Shown: piece by piece, positions 26,169 through 36,035 of the stretch
How the letters are laid out: the number at the start of each line of letters is the position of its first letter
Position numbering within the stretch: position 1 is the first letter of the stretch
Origin: Minisyncoccota bacterium
GTDB taxonomy: Bacteria > Patescibacteriota > JACMRA01
Direction: 5' to 3'
Assembly: GCA_014376695.1 (NCBI GenBank)
Contig: JACMRA010000016.1
Coordinates: 132,581 to 196,580, forward strand
DNA length: 64,000 nucleotides
Made by a program: the position numbers and the translations under genes
The notes under the pieces: model-generated
What the model was told of the DNA's origin: nothing
Seen by the model: the letters and a program-made list of their open reading frames with translations, nothing else
Database searches by the model: none

Positions 26169-26174
26169 GGGGGG

Positions 26175-27149
26175 TTAAGGAGATGCTTTCAAATCAGCAG
26201 AAGCAATTAGATTGTAATTATAGTCAGGGTTTACTAGGATTTTTATGTTAGAAATTTGGTAGCTTTTGTTGGGAGTTAAATCTTTGACAGATAAATTTAT
26301 ACTTGAAGACCCGATCACCCAAGACGGTATTTCTGGGCCACTGTTAAAACCTGTAACCGGATTCTTCACGTTCTCGAAATTAAAATAATCTATATTTTTG
26401 GATTGCCGAAATGGCTGGACTTGATCTTTGAGTACTTGCAATGACCAGCCCCTTTTTAATTTTTCCTCGATAAATATATCGCTTAATTTCTTTTCAATAC
26501 TCTTTGTATCTGCTTTTTTTAAGGTTATATTTTTGGTTACATTGCTTGTAATAGAAGTCCCATCCGTGTCCCAATATTGACCATCGATTACCTCTACATA
26601 TTTATCCCGCCAAATATCAAAGCCTCCTTGAATAGTGATTTTGGTATCTTTATTGATATAAGTAATTGGGCTTTCTTCTTGCAACTCTGATATATAGCGA
26701 AGGGTAAAATCCGACTTATTGATTTCGGGATTATTCTGAGCCTGATCAAATTGAGAGCCAGAACTGTATTCATAAATTTTTGGGATTATTTGAACAAGGG
26801 GGTATTTACTATTTCGCTGATCTGGTGTCAAAATTGAGTTTGTATAAAAATTAAATCCAAGAGCTATACCCAAATACACTCCAAGAACCAACAACGGACT
26901 GAAGAATCCAACCCACGACCATACCCAGCTTAAAGCATGTTTAAAAAGTGCTTTACAAATTATTAATGATACAATCTGACAAATCAAAATAATTGGTAAA
27001 AATACAGGTAAGTAAATTATTGTTACCACGAATGCCCCTCGCCCCAATTGTCGTAATCCGCCAATAAAAAGTATATGTAGCAATATATTAACGCCAACTC
27101 CGTTAAGAATGGAAAGTAAGATTTTCGGTAGTTTTTGTAATAATGACAT
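26175..27149 (-). CDS. membrane-anchored protein of unknown function
   Basis: Not recognised. 324 residues: three N-terminal hydrophobic helices (about 10-32, 40-66, 76-100), then a largely polar, beta-rich extracytoplasmic region (GFDIWRDKYVEVIDGQYWDTDGTS, NLSVKDLTPNKSYQISNIKILV). It starts 43 bases after the heliorhodopsin stop on the same strand and may share its transcript. It lies between the relict and intact heliorhodopsin 3' ends, so it is likely inserted cargo. Confidence 0.6.
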   Translation of the reverse strand: MSLLQKLPKILLSILNGVGVNILLHILFIGGLRQLGRGAFVVTIIYLPVFLPIILICQIVSLIICKALFKHALSWVWSWVGFFSPLLVLGVYLGIALGFNFYTNSILTPDQRNSKYPLVQIIPKIYEYSSGSQFDQAQNNPEINKSDFTLRYISELQEESPITYINKDTKITIQGGFDIWRDKYVEVIDGQYWDTDGTSITSNVTKNITLKKADTKSIEKKLSDIFIEEKLKRGWSLQVLKDQVQPFRQSKNIDYFNFENVKNPVTGFNSGPEIPSWVIGSSSINLSVKDLTPNKSYQISNIKILVNPDYNYNLIASADLKASP

Positions 27150-27192
27150 AGAAAAACCATGTCTGTTTTTGTTGATTCCGTCAATGATTCAT

Positions 27193-28158
27193 CTACCTCA
27201 GTGTCCCGCCGAAAATGAACCAGGCCAGGACTGATTTGGCTACTAGGGAGAGTAAGATATAGACTTTTTCCCCGAAAAGGTAATTTTTCCATTTGCCAAC
27301 GCCCTTGTATTGCAGATACATATTAAGAGCAAAACAATTGAAGAATACGAACAAAATTGGGAAAACAAAGCGGACGGTATTCAAAACATCTTTGAACCGC
27401 TGAGGTAATTCTTGAATATTACCAAGCCTGTCAAAAGCCACATAAAAATAAATACCCATAACAATCCAGGGAATAGCCCCAGCAAAACATCCATATATAA
27501 AGTGCGACCAATTAGGCTTATAGCTATTTTGCTCAATAGTTTTTGTCTGGACTACTAGGCCGTTTTGGCGAGTAATTTGGGAGATTTCTTGCACTTTACT
27601 ATATTTTTGCAGGTCACTGTTGTGCATCTCCATACTCGCACCGAACAAATTCATACAAGCATTAATTGCCAAAAGCGGTATCAAGATCCCAGCGTCGCGA
27701 ATACCGCACAAAAGAGCAATAATCAGGATCATAACTGAGCTAGAAATAGCATATTCATACCATCTAATCAAATTCATCTTGGACTCAAGCTTGGCCAAAT
27801 ACCAGGGATAAACCTTTGGTAATATCGTGATCAAATGAGCCAATGCGGACAAAAACAAAAAGAAGGCCACCGTCTTGCCAAGATCAATACTTATCCAGTC
27901 TTGAATAGCTAGCGGAATAGATTCTGGGCGTCGGCCGGTCGGCCCAGTAAAAATTGGACTAGGCAAATTCCAGAAGAGCTTTTGTGAGAAACCATTGGAG
28001 AGGGCGACCATGGTGATTGCTTGGCCCAAATGCAGGCAGGCCATAACCCCGTTCCAGAGCCGAAGATTTTTGGTTGAGTTTTTGGTTGTAATATCCTCGG
28101 GCCGAATTTGGATTGGGGCGATGACTTTGTCCGAATTTTTCGGTGTGTTGCTGATCAT
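27193..28158 (-). CDS. heliorhodopsin
   Basis: Seven-helix retinal protein, a family distinct from type 1 rhodopsins and with inverted topology (N-terminus inside). Signature blocks: RLWNGVMACLHLGQAITM (helix 1), LFLSALAHLITILP (helix 2), RWYEYAISSSVMILIIALLCG with the Glu counterion (helix 3), NACMNLFGASMEMHN (helix 4), GAIPWIVMGIYFYVA (helix 5), FVFFNCFALNMYLQYKGVGKW (helix 6) and YILLSLVAKSVLAWFIFGGTLR with the retinal-binding Lys (helix 7). I start it at ATG 28158 (MISNTPKNS); a TTG at 28254 would add 32 residues of uncertain status. No retinal oxygenase is visible nearby. Function in this family is thought to be signalling or regulatory rather than ion pumping. Its 3' end is duplicated as a relict. 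Confidence 0.93.
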   Translation of the reverse strand: MISNTPKNSDKVIAPIQIRPEDITTKNSTKNLRLWNGVMACLHLGQAITMVALSNGFSQKLFWNLPSPIFTGPTGRRPESIPLAIQDWISIDLGKTVAFFLFLSALAHLITILPKVYPWYLAKLESKMNLIRWYEYAISSSVMILIIALLCGIRDAGILIPLLAINACMNLFGASMEMHNSDLQKYSKVQEISQITRQNGLVVQTKTIEQNSYKPNWSHFIYGCFAGAIPWIVMGIYFYVAFDRLGNIQELPQRFKDVLNTVRFVFPILFVFFNCFALNMYLQYKGVGKWKNYLFGEKVYILLSLVAKSVLAWFIFGGTLR

Positions 28159-28276
28159 ATTTTTGGTGTTTGTTAATATAGGCTGAGTATGAACAATATA
28201 TTGATTTCTATCAAGAAAACTACTTAACTTGACTAGACTCCAATTTTTTGACAAGTTACAAAATATCTAACTTCCT

Positions 28277-29632
28277 ATGACAAAAAAAAATCTATTCCAA
28301 TCTCTCAACTGTCTAAGCATCTTGATTATGCTCGGGCTGTCTTTAATCAGTCCGCTGACCTTAGCCCAAAGTGCCCCCAACTATCCTAACAAAATAAATT
28401 TTTATATCCCGTTCGTTGTCCAAAATGGCAGCAAACAACCAACGACTCAAATCAGCGGGTCTAACTTCGGTTTCAATACCAATGTCACCGAAAATGACCA
28501 AATAAGATACGGCTGGGATAATGTAGCCATTGATTTAACTTATAAGACCTATCCTCAAGCTGGCGGCGGCTGGATTAAAATTTATCTTGAGAACGAAAAC
28601 CCCGATTCGGCAATCCTCGAGACCGGTAACAGCCCAATATCTATCAAGTCAATTGCCCCAAAGCTCAAAGAAGGTCGAAACAAAATTATCCTAGTCTTTG
28701 TCGACAGTTCTAACGATCCAGCCAAATCCCAGTCCAAGGCTAGTTTGACTTTTAACTTTCAATCGGCCACTCCGCCGCCAACAATTAATCTTACTGAACC
28801 CGCAGAAAACAGCCTGCTAATGGCTCAATTCGACCGCAAATTCCGCTTGGAACTTGGTAACTTTGGCCTAACTAGCGAACCCTCAAAAGAACTAGATCGA
28901 GGTATCCTCAAGGTATTTTTGAATGATATTAAGACCAAACCCCTGGCAATTATCAAAAAAAGTACCGAATTAGACGCTAATAAACATATTGTCGAATTTG
29001 GCTCCAAAGAGTTTGATCCCGAAATAAATATTCCAGATAGCAGGACAAGTAGGTTAATATTCGTGCTTGCCAAGAGCGACGGCACCAATCTCGAATCACA
29101 AACCTCCAAGCAAATGATAACTAATTACAGTAATACTCTCAAAGACTTGGGGCTGGCAGAAATTAGCTTTGGCGAGCCAAAAGCCGATAGGTTGGATTTG
29201 ACCACTGATGGCGAGCGTAAATTTATCATAAATATTAATAATTTTGAGATTCTTAGCCAGCTAAGTACAGGTAACAATGAAGACAAAAAAGGTTATTTAC
29301 AAATTTTTATTGACGACACACCTATCAAAACCATCTGGAATAAAAAAGAATTTACTCTCAATGAATTGGAATATACGGACAAAGTCAGTAGTAAAAAACA
29401 AGTTAAAGTCCAGCTAGTCAACAAAGATTTTACAAAATTAGTCCCCGATGTTTCGGCCAATCTTGACATAATCTACAAGCCAACTATTAACGTCGATCCT
29501 AACCAAAAACTAGATAAAAATCAAGTCCAAAAAGGCTGGAGCCTGCTCAATGTAAATTGGAGTTTGATTGTCGGGGGATTGATCGCCGCCCTAATTATTG
29601 GAGGGATTATTGCTCTTGTTGTAAAGGGTTAA
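28277..29632 (+). CDS. secreted, C-terminally membrane-anchored surface protein
   Basis: Signal peptide at residues 1-30 (LIMLGLSLISPLTLAQSA), about 390 residues of extracytoplasmic beta-rich sequence resembling tandem Ig-like modules (TINLTEPAENSLLMAQFDRKF; LDLTTDGERKFIININN), and a C-terminal helix SLIVGGLIAALIIGGIIALVVKG. No catalytic motif. It is divergent from the heliorhodopsin and followed by a chain-length-regulator-like gene. Probably a cell-surface structural or binding protein. Function unknown. Confidence 0.65.
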   Translation: MTKKNLFQSLNCLSILIMLGLSLISPLTLAQSAPNYPNKINFYIPFVVQNGSKQPTTQISGSNFGFNTNVTENDQIRYGWDNVAIDLTYKTYPQAGGGWIKIYLENENPDSAILETGNSPISIKSIAPKLKEGRNKIILVFVDSSNDPAKSQSKASLTFNFQSATPPPTINLTEPAENSLLMAQFDRKFRLELGNFGLTSEPSKELDRGILKVFLNDIKTKPLAIIKKSTELDANKHIVEFGSKEFDPEINIPDSRTSRLIFVLAKSDGTNLESQTSKQMITNYSNTLKDLGLAEISFGEPKADRLDLTTDGERKFIININNFEILSQLSTGNNEDKKGYLQIFIDDTPIKTIWNKKEFTLNELEYTDKVSSKKQVKVQLVNKDFTKLVPDVSANLDIIYKPTINVDPNQKLDKNQVQKGWSLLNVNWSLIVGGLIAALIIGGIIALVVKG

Positions 29633-29699
29633 TTTGACAGATTACTGCCTATCACTTTGACTTATAACTAATATCCGACTATCCTCGAATCCTAATTTT

Positions 29700-30305
29700 A
29701 TGACTAACAGTAACCTTTTGACCAAATTCCGTAAATATTTTTTTGTAATTATTATTTGTCTGCTAATTGCTGGCGGGTACAGCTTTAATCTCGATCGAAA
29801 AAGTGAGTATTTAGCCTCGGTTTCAATTGGGTTTAGCCCCAAACCTCAAGCTAGCTTAGCCCAAAGCCCCAGCCTTAATGACAAAGAATACACATTATTA
29901 CTCAACGGTTTTACTCAATATCTTCAAGCTCGGTTTGCCACTCTCAATATCCAAAATTCTTATACTCAAGTCCTAGAAACTCCCCTGACCAAAGCTAACG
30001 AAAAAAAAGCTATTTACGATATAATTCCAACCGGTCTTGGTTATATCAACTTGTCTATATCAACTAATTCGGCAGCCAAAGCCCAAAAATTTATCGACAC
30101 TACCAAGGAAGTTATTAACAACAAACTAATCCCTGAGTGGAACACCGAGCGAGTGGCCGAGTACCAAGTAGCCACTAACAACAATCTAATTTCCAGTATC
30201 TCTGAGACCAAACCAAGTCCAGTAACTCTGCTTATCCCAATTCTCGCAGCCTTAGTTGTTGGCTCTATAATCACCCTCCTGCTACCAATACCAAAAAACA
30301 AATAA
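29700..30305 (+). CDS. Wzz-like two-helix membrane protein
   Basis: 201 residues with a hydrophobic helix at each end (YFFVIIICLLIAGGYSF; VTLLIPILAALVVGSIITLLLP) and a helical periplasmic middle with YLASVSIGFSP just after helix 1, the topology of polysaccharide chain-length regulators (Wzz/KdsE type). The Pro-rich motif expected before helix 2 is only partly present (KPSPVTLLIP). It sits in the surface-glycan neighbourhood, eight bases before serS. Chain-length control is inferred from topology only. Confidence 0.55.
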   Translation: MTNSNLLTKFRKYFFVIIICLLIAGGYSFNLDRKSEYLASVSIGFSPKPQASLAQSPSLNDKEYTLLLNGFTQYLQARFATLNIQNSYTQVLETPLTKANEKKAIYDIIPTGLGYINLSISTNSAAKAQKFIDTTKEVINNKLIPEWNTERVAEYQVATNNNLISSISETKPSPVTLLIPILAALVVGSIITLLLPIPKNK

Positions 30306-30312
30306 CAAAAAT

Positions 30313-31569
30313 ATGATTTCTCTCACACATCTAATTACAAGCCCCGACATCTACCGCCAAGAATTAATCAAGCGATTCAAAGATCCGGCAACAGTTGATG
30401 CGATCATCGAAGTTAACCAAAAGTTCAAATTAGCTCAAGCTCAATTGGAGCTACTCCGGCAACAAAAGAATCAATTCAATCTATTGGTTATCAATTTGCA
30501 AGGGCAAGAAAAACAGGCCAAAATCAGCGAGATGAAACTAATTAGTGACCAAATTCGAGTTGCCGAGTCAAATACAAAAATCCACTCCACATTACAAAAT
30601 CAGCTCCTATCCAAAATACCCAATCTGACTTGGGAAGGTATTCCTGTAGCCCGCAATGACGATGGCAATGTTGAAATCGCCCAATACGGCACAAAACCGC
30701 GATTTGATTTCGAGCCGCTTAATTACTATGATTTGCCAGTATTCAAGCGAGATTATGACAGTGTCAAGGGCGTTGAGGCGGCTGGTTTTCGCGGATTTTA
30801 TATCAAAGGCGAAGTTGCCAAACTCCAAAAAGCCCTTTTTGACTGGACAATGGATAGGCTTATTGCCAAAGGCTTTGATTATATTATTCCGCCAATATTT
30901 GTTAATGAAGAAGTTATGAACGGGACTGGATTTTTTCCGGATGGACGAGATGACTGCTACACAGTTGGAGCCAGTGACAAAGAATTCTATTTACCAGGGA
31001 CGAGCGAAGCAGCCTTAATGTATTACCATTCCCATCAGACGGTGTCAATGATTGACCCAATTCGCTTGACCGCTTACACCAGATGTTTTCGCAAGGAAGC
31101 CGGTAGTTACGGCAAGGATACAAAAGGCGGAATGAGAGTTAACCAATTCGAAAAAATTGAAACCGTGTATCTCTGTAAACCAAGCCTTAGCACTCAAACT
31201 TTTGAGGCAATTACCTCCATATTTCACGAGTCCATCGATATGTTAGGGCTACATTATCACGATCTCGAAGTCTCCAGTGGAGATATTTCCACCAAAAATT
31301 ACCGCCAAATTGACATCGAAGCTTGGTTCCCAGCTCAAAAAGTTTTCCGCGAGCTTTGCTCCTCCTCTAATTGTACTGATTACCAAACCCGAACTCTCGG
31401 CATCAAATGCGAAGATAACGGAGCAATAGTCTTGGCTCACTCGCTCAACTGTACAGGTATGACTAATCGAACTCTATTTGCAATTATGGAGCAGTTTCAA
31501 CAAGCTGACGGCTCGGTCATAGTCCCTGAGGCCTTGGTTAAATACTACGGCAAAGCCATATTAAAGTAA
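30313..31569 (+). CDS. serS: seryl-tRNA synthetase
   Basis: Charges tRNA-Ser with serine. The N-terminal coiled-coil arm spans about residues 30-95 (VIEVNQKFKLAQAQLELLRQQKNQF). Class II motif 2 is RCFRKEAGSYGKDTKGGMRVNQFEKIE; motif 3 covers LAHSLNCTGMTNRTLFAIMEQFQ, ending VIVPEALVKYYG. LPGTSEAALMYYH matches the serine-binding TAE/SEA loop. 418 residues, normal. It starts eight bases after the Wzz-like gene without a Shine-Dalgarno. Confidence 0.95.
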   Translation: MISLTHLITSPDIYRQELIKRFKDPATVDAIIEVNQKFKLAQAQLELLRQQKNQFNLLVINLQGQEKQAKISEMKLISDQIRVAESNTKIHSTLQNQLLSKIPNLTWEGIPVARNDDGNVEIAQYGTKPRFDFEPLNYYDLPVFKRDYDSVKGVEAAGFRGFYIKGEVAKLQKALFDWTMDRLIAKGFDYIIPPIFVNEEVMNGTGFFPDGRDDCYTVGASDKEFYLPGTSEAALMYYHSHQTVSMIDPIRLTAYTRCFRKEAGSYGKDTKGGMRVNQFEKIETVYLCKPSLSTQTFEAITSIFHESIDMLGLHYHDLEVSSGDISTKNYRQIDIEAWFPAQKVFRELCSSSNCTDYQTRTLGIKCEDNGAIVLAHSLNCTGMTNRTLFAIMEQFQQADGSVIVPEALVKYYGKAILK

Positions 31570-32742
31570 TTACCATCTTCTGTAAGCCGCCTCAGTAATT
31601 GGGCCGAACAGCCCAGTGTTGCTTGGGTAGCTAAATACTCCTGCCTCGCGTAGGCACTGTTGAAGTCGCTTAACACGACTACTACGCTCACCGCTTGGAT
31701 AACTTTTGTTCTTGAAATATTGACAGTCGCCATTAGTCAGCCAGTTCTCATAGACTCCATTAGTATAATTGCCATAGTAGCCCGTAACACCTCCGCCCCA
31801 GTTAAATAGTCCTTTGTCCTTTAGGCACTGTTGAAGCTCTCTGACGGTCTGGTTAGATTGTCCGATGAGATAGTTTTGGGCAAGGCTTTTGGTACAATTA
31901 TCTAGGCCTGTATCAATTGGCGCTGGCTCTGCGGTCGTTTGGCGAGATTTCCATTGATCGTGGACGTCTTTGCTGTAATTACCGTAATAACCACTAACTC
32001 CGCCCGCAAAGTTATATAAGCCGTCGGCTTTTAGGCAGTTTTGGAGGCGAACTATTTCTAGGCCGCGGGTACCAACGTCAAATGACTTTTTTTTGATAAT
32101 ATCGCAATTACTTTCGAAGTCGAGAGCGACATTGGTGGATTCAAAGCTTTGACCTAGGTATTTGCGATTACAAGATGTTAAATACACCCCAATCCCAAAA
32201 CAGATTTTCATATCGTTGCAATCAAAAACAGAACCTTGGATATTCATCGGGCATTGATCCGCCGGCCAGCTAAAGTGCAGATGCGCCGAATCGGTAGACA
32301 GGCGACAACCAGCCAAATCAAAACTCCCACCATCGGTCACCTTACCGAGAACATCCCCAGTTCGAACAAAGACATCTTCGCCGCGGCTAATAGGCACCGT
32401 ATCAGCTCGCATATGAAAATAACGCACAATGTCCCCAGCTCCAGTATCTAATCTAAGCCGAGTTGAGCCATTAACAGTGCAACCTCGAGTAAGTATCCCG
32501 TCGCTAACAGCCAGAACATCTTTGGTCGAGCCAACTGGAGCATAAAAATCAAAGCCATAACCAACGCTATCTTGGTGAACACCGTAGTCGCGATCCGTTG
32601 ACCAAAGCTCGGTATTTCTAAAAGGCATCTTGTAGTCGGTACTTTTTTGCGCTGAAAACACTGTCAAACTAGGTGCTAAAAGGAATCCAAAAACAGCCCC
32701 AAAAATTAGGCTTACATTGATAATATTGCGAATGAAAATCAT
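31570..32742 (-). CDS. secreted M23-like protein with three peptidoglycan-binding repeats
   Basis: Signal peptide 1-30 (VSLIFGAVFGFLLAPSLTVFSA). Residues 40-160 resemble an M23 (LytM) endopeptidase: VGYGFDFYAPVGS, GDIVRYFHMR and SAHLHFSWP. In active M23 enzymes the first zinc ligand is the His of HxGxD; here that place is Gly (VGYGFD), so catalysis is doubtful and the domain may only bind. Then three repeats of about 50 residues, each VR.LQ.CLK..GLFN..GGVTGYYGNYT, resembling PG_binding_1 modules. The protein probably acts in the cell wall. Its stop is adjacent to the convergent serS stop. Confidence 0.75.
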   Translation of the reverse strand: MIFIRNIINVSLIFGAVFGFLLAPSLTVFSAQKSTDYKMPFRNTELWSTDRDYGVHQDSVGYGFDFYAPVGSTKDVLAVSDGILTRGCTVNGSTRLRLDTGAGDIVRYFHMRADTVPISRGEDVFVRTGDVLGKVTDGGSFDLAGCRLSTDSAHLHFSWPADQCPMNIQGSVFDCNDMKICFGIGVYLTSCNRKYLGQSFESTNVALDFESNCDIIKKKSFDVGTRGLEIVRLQNCLKADGLYNFAGGVSGYYGNYSKDVHDQWKSRQTTAEPAPIDTGLDNCTKSLAQNYLIGQSNQTVRELQQCLKDKGLFNWGGGVTGYYGNYTNGVYENWLTNGDCQYFKNKSYPSGERSSRVKRLQQCLREAGVFSYPSNTGLFGPITEAAYRRW

Positions 32743-32795
32743 ATGTCAAAACCTAAAGAAAAAATTGGTTTCTGACAAGTATCCCCTCCCTTAAT

Positions 32796-33158
32796 TTATT
32801 TTAGCGTTTGTTGATATATATTTAATAATCCCTCGGTCGCCATACCGTATTTAACCATATCAATGCGATCACCAGTTGCCATAACTCCTTCAGCCGCAAG
32901 TAAATCTAATTGCAGATTTCCAATCAAGCCGAGTTTATGAGTGACTATTTGACCGGTTTTTGCGATTACCCGCTGCCAATTACTTTCTTGATACTCTAGG
33001 CTTTTTTTCATACTGGACATCTGCCAACCAACCACTTGCCCCCGAAGAAATATATCATGAGAGGCAAGTAACACGTCGCTAATTTGCCCATAATAAATGA
33101 CTTTACCATACGGTATGACTTGGATAATTTGATAAATATAGCTACGTGTATTGGACAT
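32796..33158 (-). CDS. alkyltransferase-like (ATL/MGMT-domain) protein
   Basis: 120 residues matching only the DNA-binding domain of O6-alkylguanine alkyltransferases: YQIIQVIPYGKVIYYGQISDVL, then GWQMSSM in place of the PCHR active-site Cys, then NWQRVIAKTGQIV. Without the Cys it cannot remove alkyl groups; ATL proteins bind O6-alkylguanine and direct it to nucleotide excision repair. The broken uvrB-like gene at 36767 makes that link interesting. It is 99 bases downstream of fusA on the same strand. Confidence 0.8.
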   Translation of the reverse strand: MSNTRSYIYQIIQVIPYGKVIYYGQISDVLLASHDIFLRGQVVGWQMSSMKKSLEYQESNWQRVIAKTGQIVTHKLGLIGNLQLDLLAAEGVMATGDRIDMVKYGMATEGLLNIYQQTLK

Positions 33159-33257
33159 AAGTTTGAGATAAATTTAATCTAACCTAAAAAAAGACCCCCA
33201 TTAGGTAGCTTTTGCACTATAAAATGGGAGTAATTTTTTGGAATTGAGGAACTTTTC

Positions 33258-35369
33258 TTACTTACCTCTGGCGGCAACGATAGTTTCTTGAACATTTCGC
33301 GGTACTGGGGCGTAGTGGGAGAATTCCATTGATGGAGCTCCTTGACCTTTGGTACTTCCTCGAAGATCGCTGACATATCCGAACAGTTTCTCAAGCGGTA
33401 CTTCGGCCTTGATAATTACACTTTTGCCCCGCTCTTCTTGACCGATGACTTGACCTCTTCGACTATTGATTGAGCCGATAACATCTCCCATATATTCTTT
33501 TGGAGCTGATACTTCAAGTTTCATAATTGGTTCTAATAGAACTGGCGAGGCTTTGAGAATACCCTCTTTCATACCATTTCGGCCTGCAATCTGGAAGGCC
33601 ATTTCGGACGAGTCAACATCGTGGTAAGATCCGTCAAACAATTCAACAGCTACATCGATAATTGGATATCCAGCCAAAGCACCGCTTTGCATAATTTCTT
33701 CGCAACCTTTTTGAATCGCTGGAATGAACTCTTTGGGGATAGAACCTCCAACAATTTTGTTGACAAATTTAAAACCTTCACCTCTTTCGAGTGGCTTAAT
33801 TCTGAGCCAACAATCTCCGAACTGTCCTCGACCTCCTGATTGCCTTACGTGCTTTCCTTGAATTTCGACATTGGCAGTGATAGCTTCTTTGTAGGCTACT
33901 TGTGGGGCTCCTACGGTAGTCTCTACTCCGTATTCTCGCTTCATTCGATCCACTATAATCTCAAGATGTAATTCGCCCATACCAGACATAATTACTTGCC
34001 CTGTTTCTTCGTTGGTTGCGACCTTGAGGGACGGATCTTCTTGAACTAATTTACCAAGAGCGATACCCATTTTGTCTTGGTCATTCTTAGTTTTTGGCTC
34101 AACGGCAATCGAGATAACCGACTCTGGGATAGTGATTGATTCGAGGATGGTTCGATCTGATTTTAGACATAGTGTGTCTCCGGTTCGAACGTCTTTTAGA
34201 CCGATAAAAGCACCAATTTCCCCTGCATAGACTTCATCAACGTCTTTTCGGTTGTTAGAGTGAAGAAGCACAATTCGACCAGCTCGTTCAGTTTTGCCAG
34301 TTCGAGGATTGAAGAGTTCGTCGCCTTTTTTGACAATTCCCGAGTACACACGGAAGAAGGTTAGCGACCCAAAGGAATCGGTAGCAATCTTAAATGCTAA
34401 AGCTCGCATCGGCTCGTCGTCAGAAGCGATAACGCTAAATTCCACATCTGGCTCTTCAACTTTGTGACCCTTGGCTGGGGCAATATCGATCGGCGATGGA
34501 AGGTATTCGCATACTGCATCAAGGAGGGGCTGAACACCCTTATTCTTAAGCGCAGTTCCTGTAAAAATAGGATGTAATTTGCAGGCAATTGTAGCGGCCC
34601 GAATAGCTGCCTTTAGTTCGATATTGGTGATTTCTTTTTCTTCCAAGAACTTTTCCATCAAAATATCGTCAGTCTCGGCAACTTTCTCGATCATCATCGC
34701 ACGGTACTTATTGGCGATTTCAACCATATCCGCAGGAATCTCTTCGTCTCGAATATCCTTACCTAGATCATCGTAGTAGACAATTGCTCGCATAGTCATA
34801 AGGTCAACTAAGCCCTTGAACTGATCTTCAACACCAATAGGCAGTTGCATAACAACTCCGTGATCGGTCAATCGATCCTTGATAGAATCAATATCATAGA
34901 AAAAGTTGGCTCCAGTTCGGTCAAGCTTATTGATAAAGCAGATACGAGGCACATTGTATTTCTCGGCCTGTCGCCATACAGTCTCAGATTGGGCTTCTAC
35001 ACCCGCAACCGCGTCAAATACGGTAATTGCACCGTCAAGAACTCGAAGGGATCGCTCCACTTCGATAGTAAAATCAACGTGTCCAGGCGTATCAATAATA
35101 TTGAATCGGGTTTGGAGGTCATCATCATCGCCATAAGTTCCCTTTGGGGCGTCCCAGTAACAGACAGTCGCAGCCGATGTAATTGTGATACCGCGCTCTT
35201 TTTCTTGTTCCATCCAATCCATTATCGCACCTCCATCGTGTACTTCTCCAATCTTGTGATTGACTCCTGTGTAAAAAAGAATTCGCTCAGAAGTTGTGGT
35301 CTTTCCAGCGTCGATATGGGCAATAATTCCGAAGTTTCGGACTTTATGGATGGGGTTGGATCGTGTCAT
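33258..35369 (-). CDS. fusA: elongation factor G
   Basis: Translocase GTPase of translation. G1 [14 protein letters not shown]2 region [15 protein letters not shown]3 [24 protein letters not shown]4 [10 protein letters not shown], then domains II-V ending [27 protein letters not shown]. About 703 residues. I choose ATG 35369 ([20 protein letters not shown]); the longer start at 35465 adds 32 non-family residues. No Shine-Dalgarno; the sequence before the ATG is a run of A and T. Confidence 0.97.
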   Translation of the reverse strand: MTRSNPIHKVRNFGIIAHIDAGKTTTSERILFYTGVNHKIGEVHDGGAIMDWMEQEKERGITITSAATVCYWDAPKGTYGDDDDLQTRFNIIDTPGHVDFTIEVERSLRVLDGAITVFDAVAGVEAQSETVWRQAEKYNVPRICFINKLDRTGANFFYDIDSIKDRLTDHGVVMQLPIGVEDQFKGLVDLMTMRAIVYYDDLGKDIRDEEIPADMVEIANKYRAMMIEKVAETDDILMEKFLEEKEITNIELKAAIRAATIACKLHPIFTGTALKNKGVQPLLDAVCEYLPSPIDIAPAKGHKVEEPDVEFSVIASDDEPMRALAFKIATDSFGSLTFFRVYSGIVKKGDELFNPRTGKTERAGRIVLLHSNNRKDVDEVYAGEIGAFIGLKDVRTGDTLCLKSDRTILESITIPESVISIAVEPKTKNDQDKMGIALGKLVQEDPSLKVATNEETGQVIMSGMGELHLEIIVDRMKREYGVETTVGAPQVAYKEAITANVEIQGKHVRQSGGRGQFGDCWLRIKPLERGEGFKFVNKIVGGSIPKEFIPAIQKGCEEIMQSGALAGYPIIDVAVELFDGSYHDVDSSEMAFQIAGRNGMKEGILKASPVLLEPIMKLEVSAPKEYMGDVIGSINSRRGQVIGQEERGKSVIIKAEVPLEKLFGYVSDLRGSTKGQGAPSMEFSHYAPVPRNVQETIVAARGK

Positions 35370-35540
35370 ATATAATATAAATGTGTTTTTGATTCTCTTG
35401 TTTACAACTAAGATTGAAATCCCCAGATTTGTCAATTGCCTGCCAAAGTAATCTAAATCGAACAATAAACTACCACCTAAAGAAATTCTTTGCGGGGGTG
35501 TTAGTGTTTTAAGTGGGCTCAGTCATTTAGTACCGAGTTT

Positions 35541-35816
35541 TTATCCTCCGCAGGTTCTACCATCTGACTTAAAAGCCTGACGCCAACCTACAATAGGCTT
35601 ACCGGCACAGTCCATGTATTTTGAACCTTTTTTAGTTGCAACTACCCAAGTTCCACTTCCAGTTTTTACACTGTAATATTCGATGGGCTCGGCCTCCGCT
35701 ATTTGCTGAGGAATCACAGAGAAGACTCCTACACTTGTTCCGAGAAGTGACAAACTGATGAAAGCTCCGACAATTTGACGAGCAGGCAAGGAAGTGGAAA
35801 CTTTAGAATAAGACAT
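35541..35816 (-). CDS. small secreted protein
   Basis: 91 residues: basic N-terminus, hydrophobic stretch IVGAFISLSLLGTSVGVFSVIP and a cleavage-like AEAEP, leaving a mature part of about 50 residues (YYSVKTGSGTWVVATKKGSKYMDCAGKPIVGW ... GRTCGG) with two Cys that may form a disulphide. GGAG eight bases before ATG 35816 supports this start over the longer frame from 35864. Not recognised; could be a small surface or effector-like protein. Confidence 0.6.
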   Translation of the reverse strand: MSYSKVSTSLPARQIVGAFISLSLLGTSVGVFSVIPQQIAEAEPIEYYSVKTGSGTWVVATKKGSKYMDCAGKPIVGWRQAFKSDGRTCGG

Positions 35817-35997
35817 TGGGAATTCTCCGAATAAGCAAAGGGTGGATTCGTAACCGTAAAACACATAAAAGATTCTTAGGAATTCCTGAAGAGTTGTCTT
35901 TTACATATTCAAGTTATAACATAAAAAAAATTACTCTTCTCAACTATAAAGCTTATAGCTATTAGACAAGATAGTTTACTAGTGATAGATATCTTAT

Positions 35998-36026
35998 TTG
36001 TCCAAAAGCAAAATCTGTTGTATAAT
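35998..36026 (+). promoter_or_regulatory. consensus promoter, leaderless
   Basis: TTGTCC (35998-36003), 17-base spacer, TATAAT (36021-36026), nine bases to ATG 36036, the same -10 to ATG distance as at 24206. Confidence 0.7.
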
Positions 36027-36035
36027 ATATAAAAT

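Noticed and set aside
26150..26185. G-rich tract as a possible quadruplex or regulatory element
   Set aside because: It is explained as the decayed 3' end of the 25242-gene relict where codons drifted to GGG.
27023..27292. Open frame of 89 codons between the heliorhodopsin and the gene after it
   Set aside because: It overlaps the ends of both better-supported genes in another frame and has no protein-like composition of its own.
34845..35375. Open frame of 176 codons opposite fusA
   Set aside because: Shadow of a highly conserved gene; no family match or start signal.
35870..35995. Inverted repeats around AGGAATTCCT and AGAGTTGTC as a possible terminator or operator
   Set aside because: Stems are short and AT-rich with no T-run or repeated operator pattern; I see no specific regulator.
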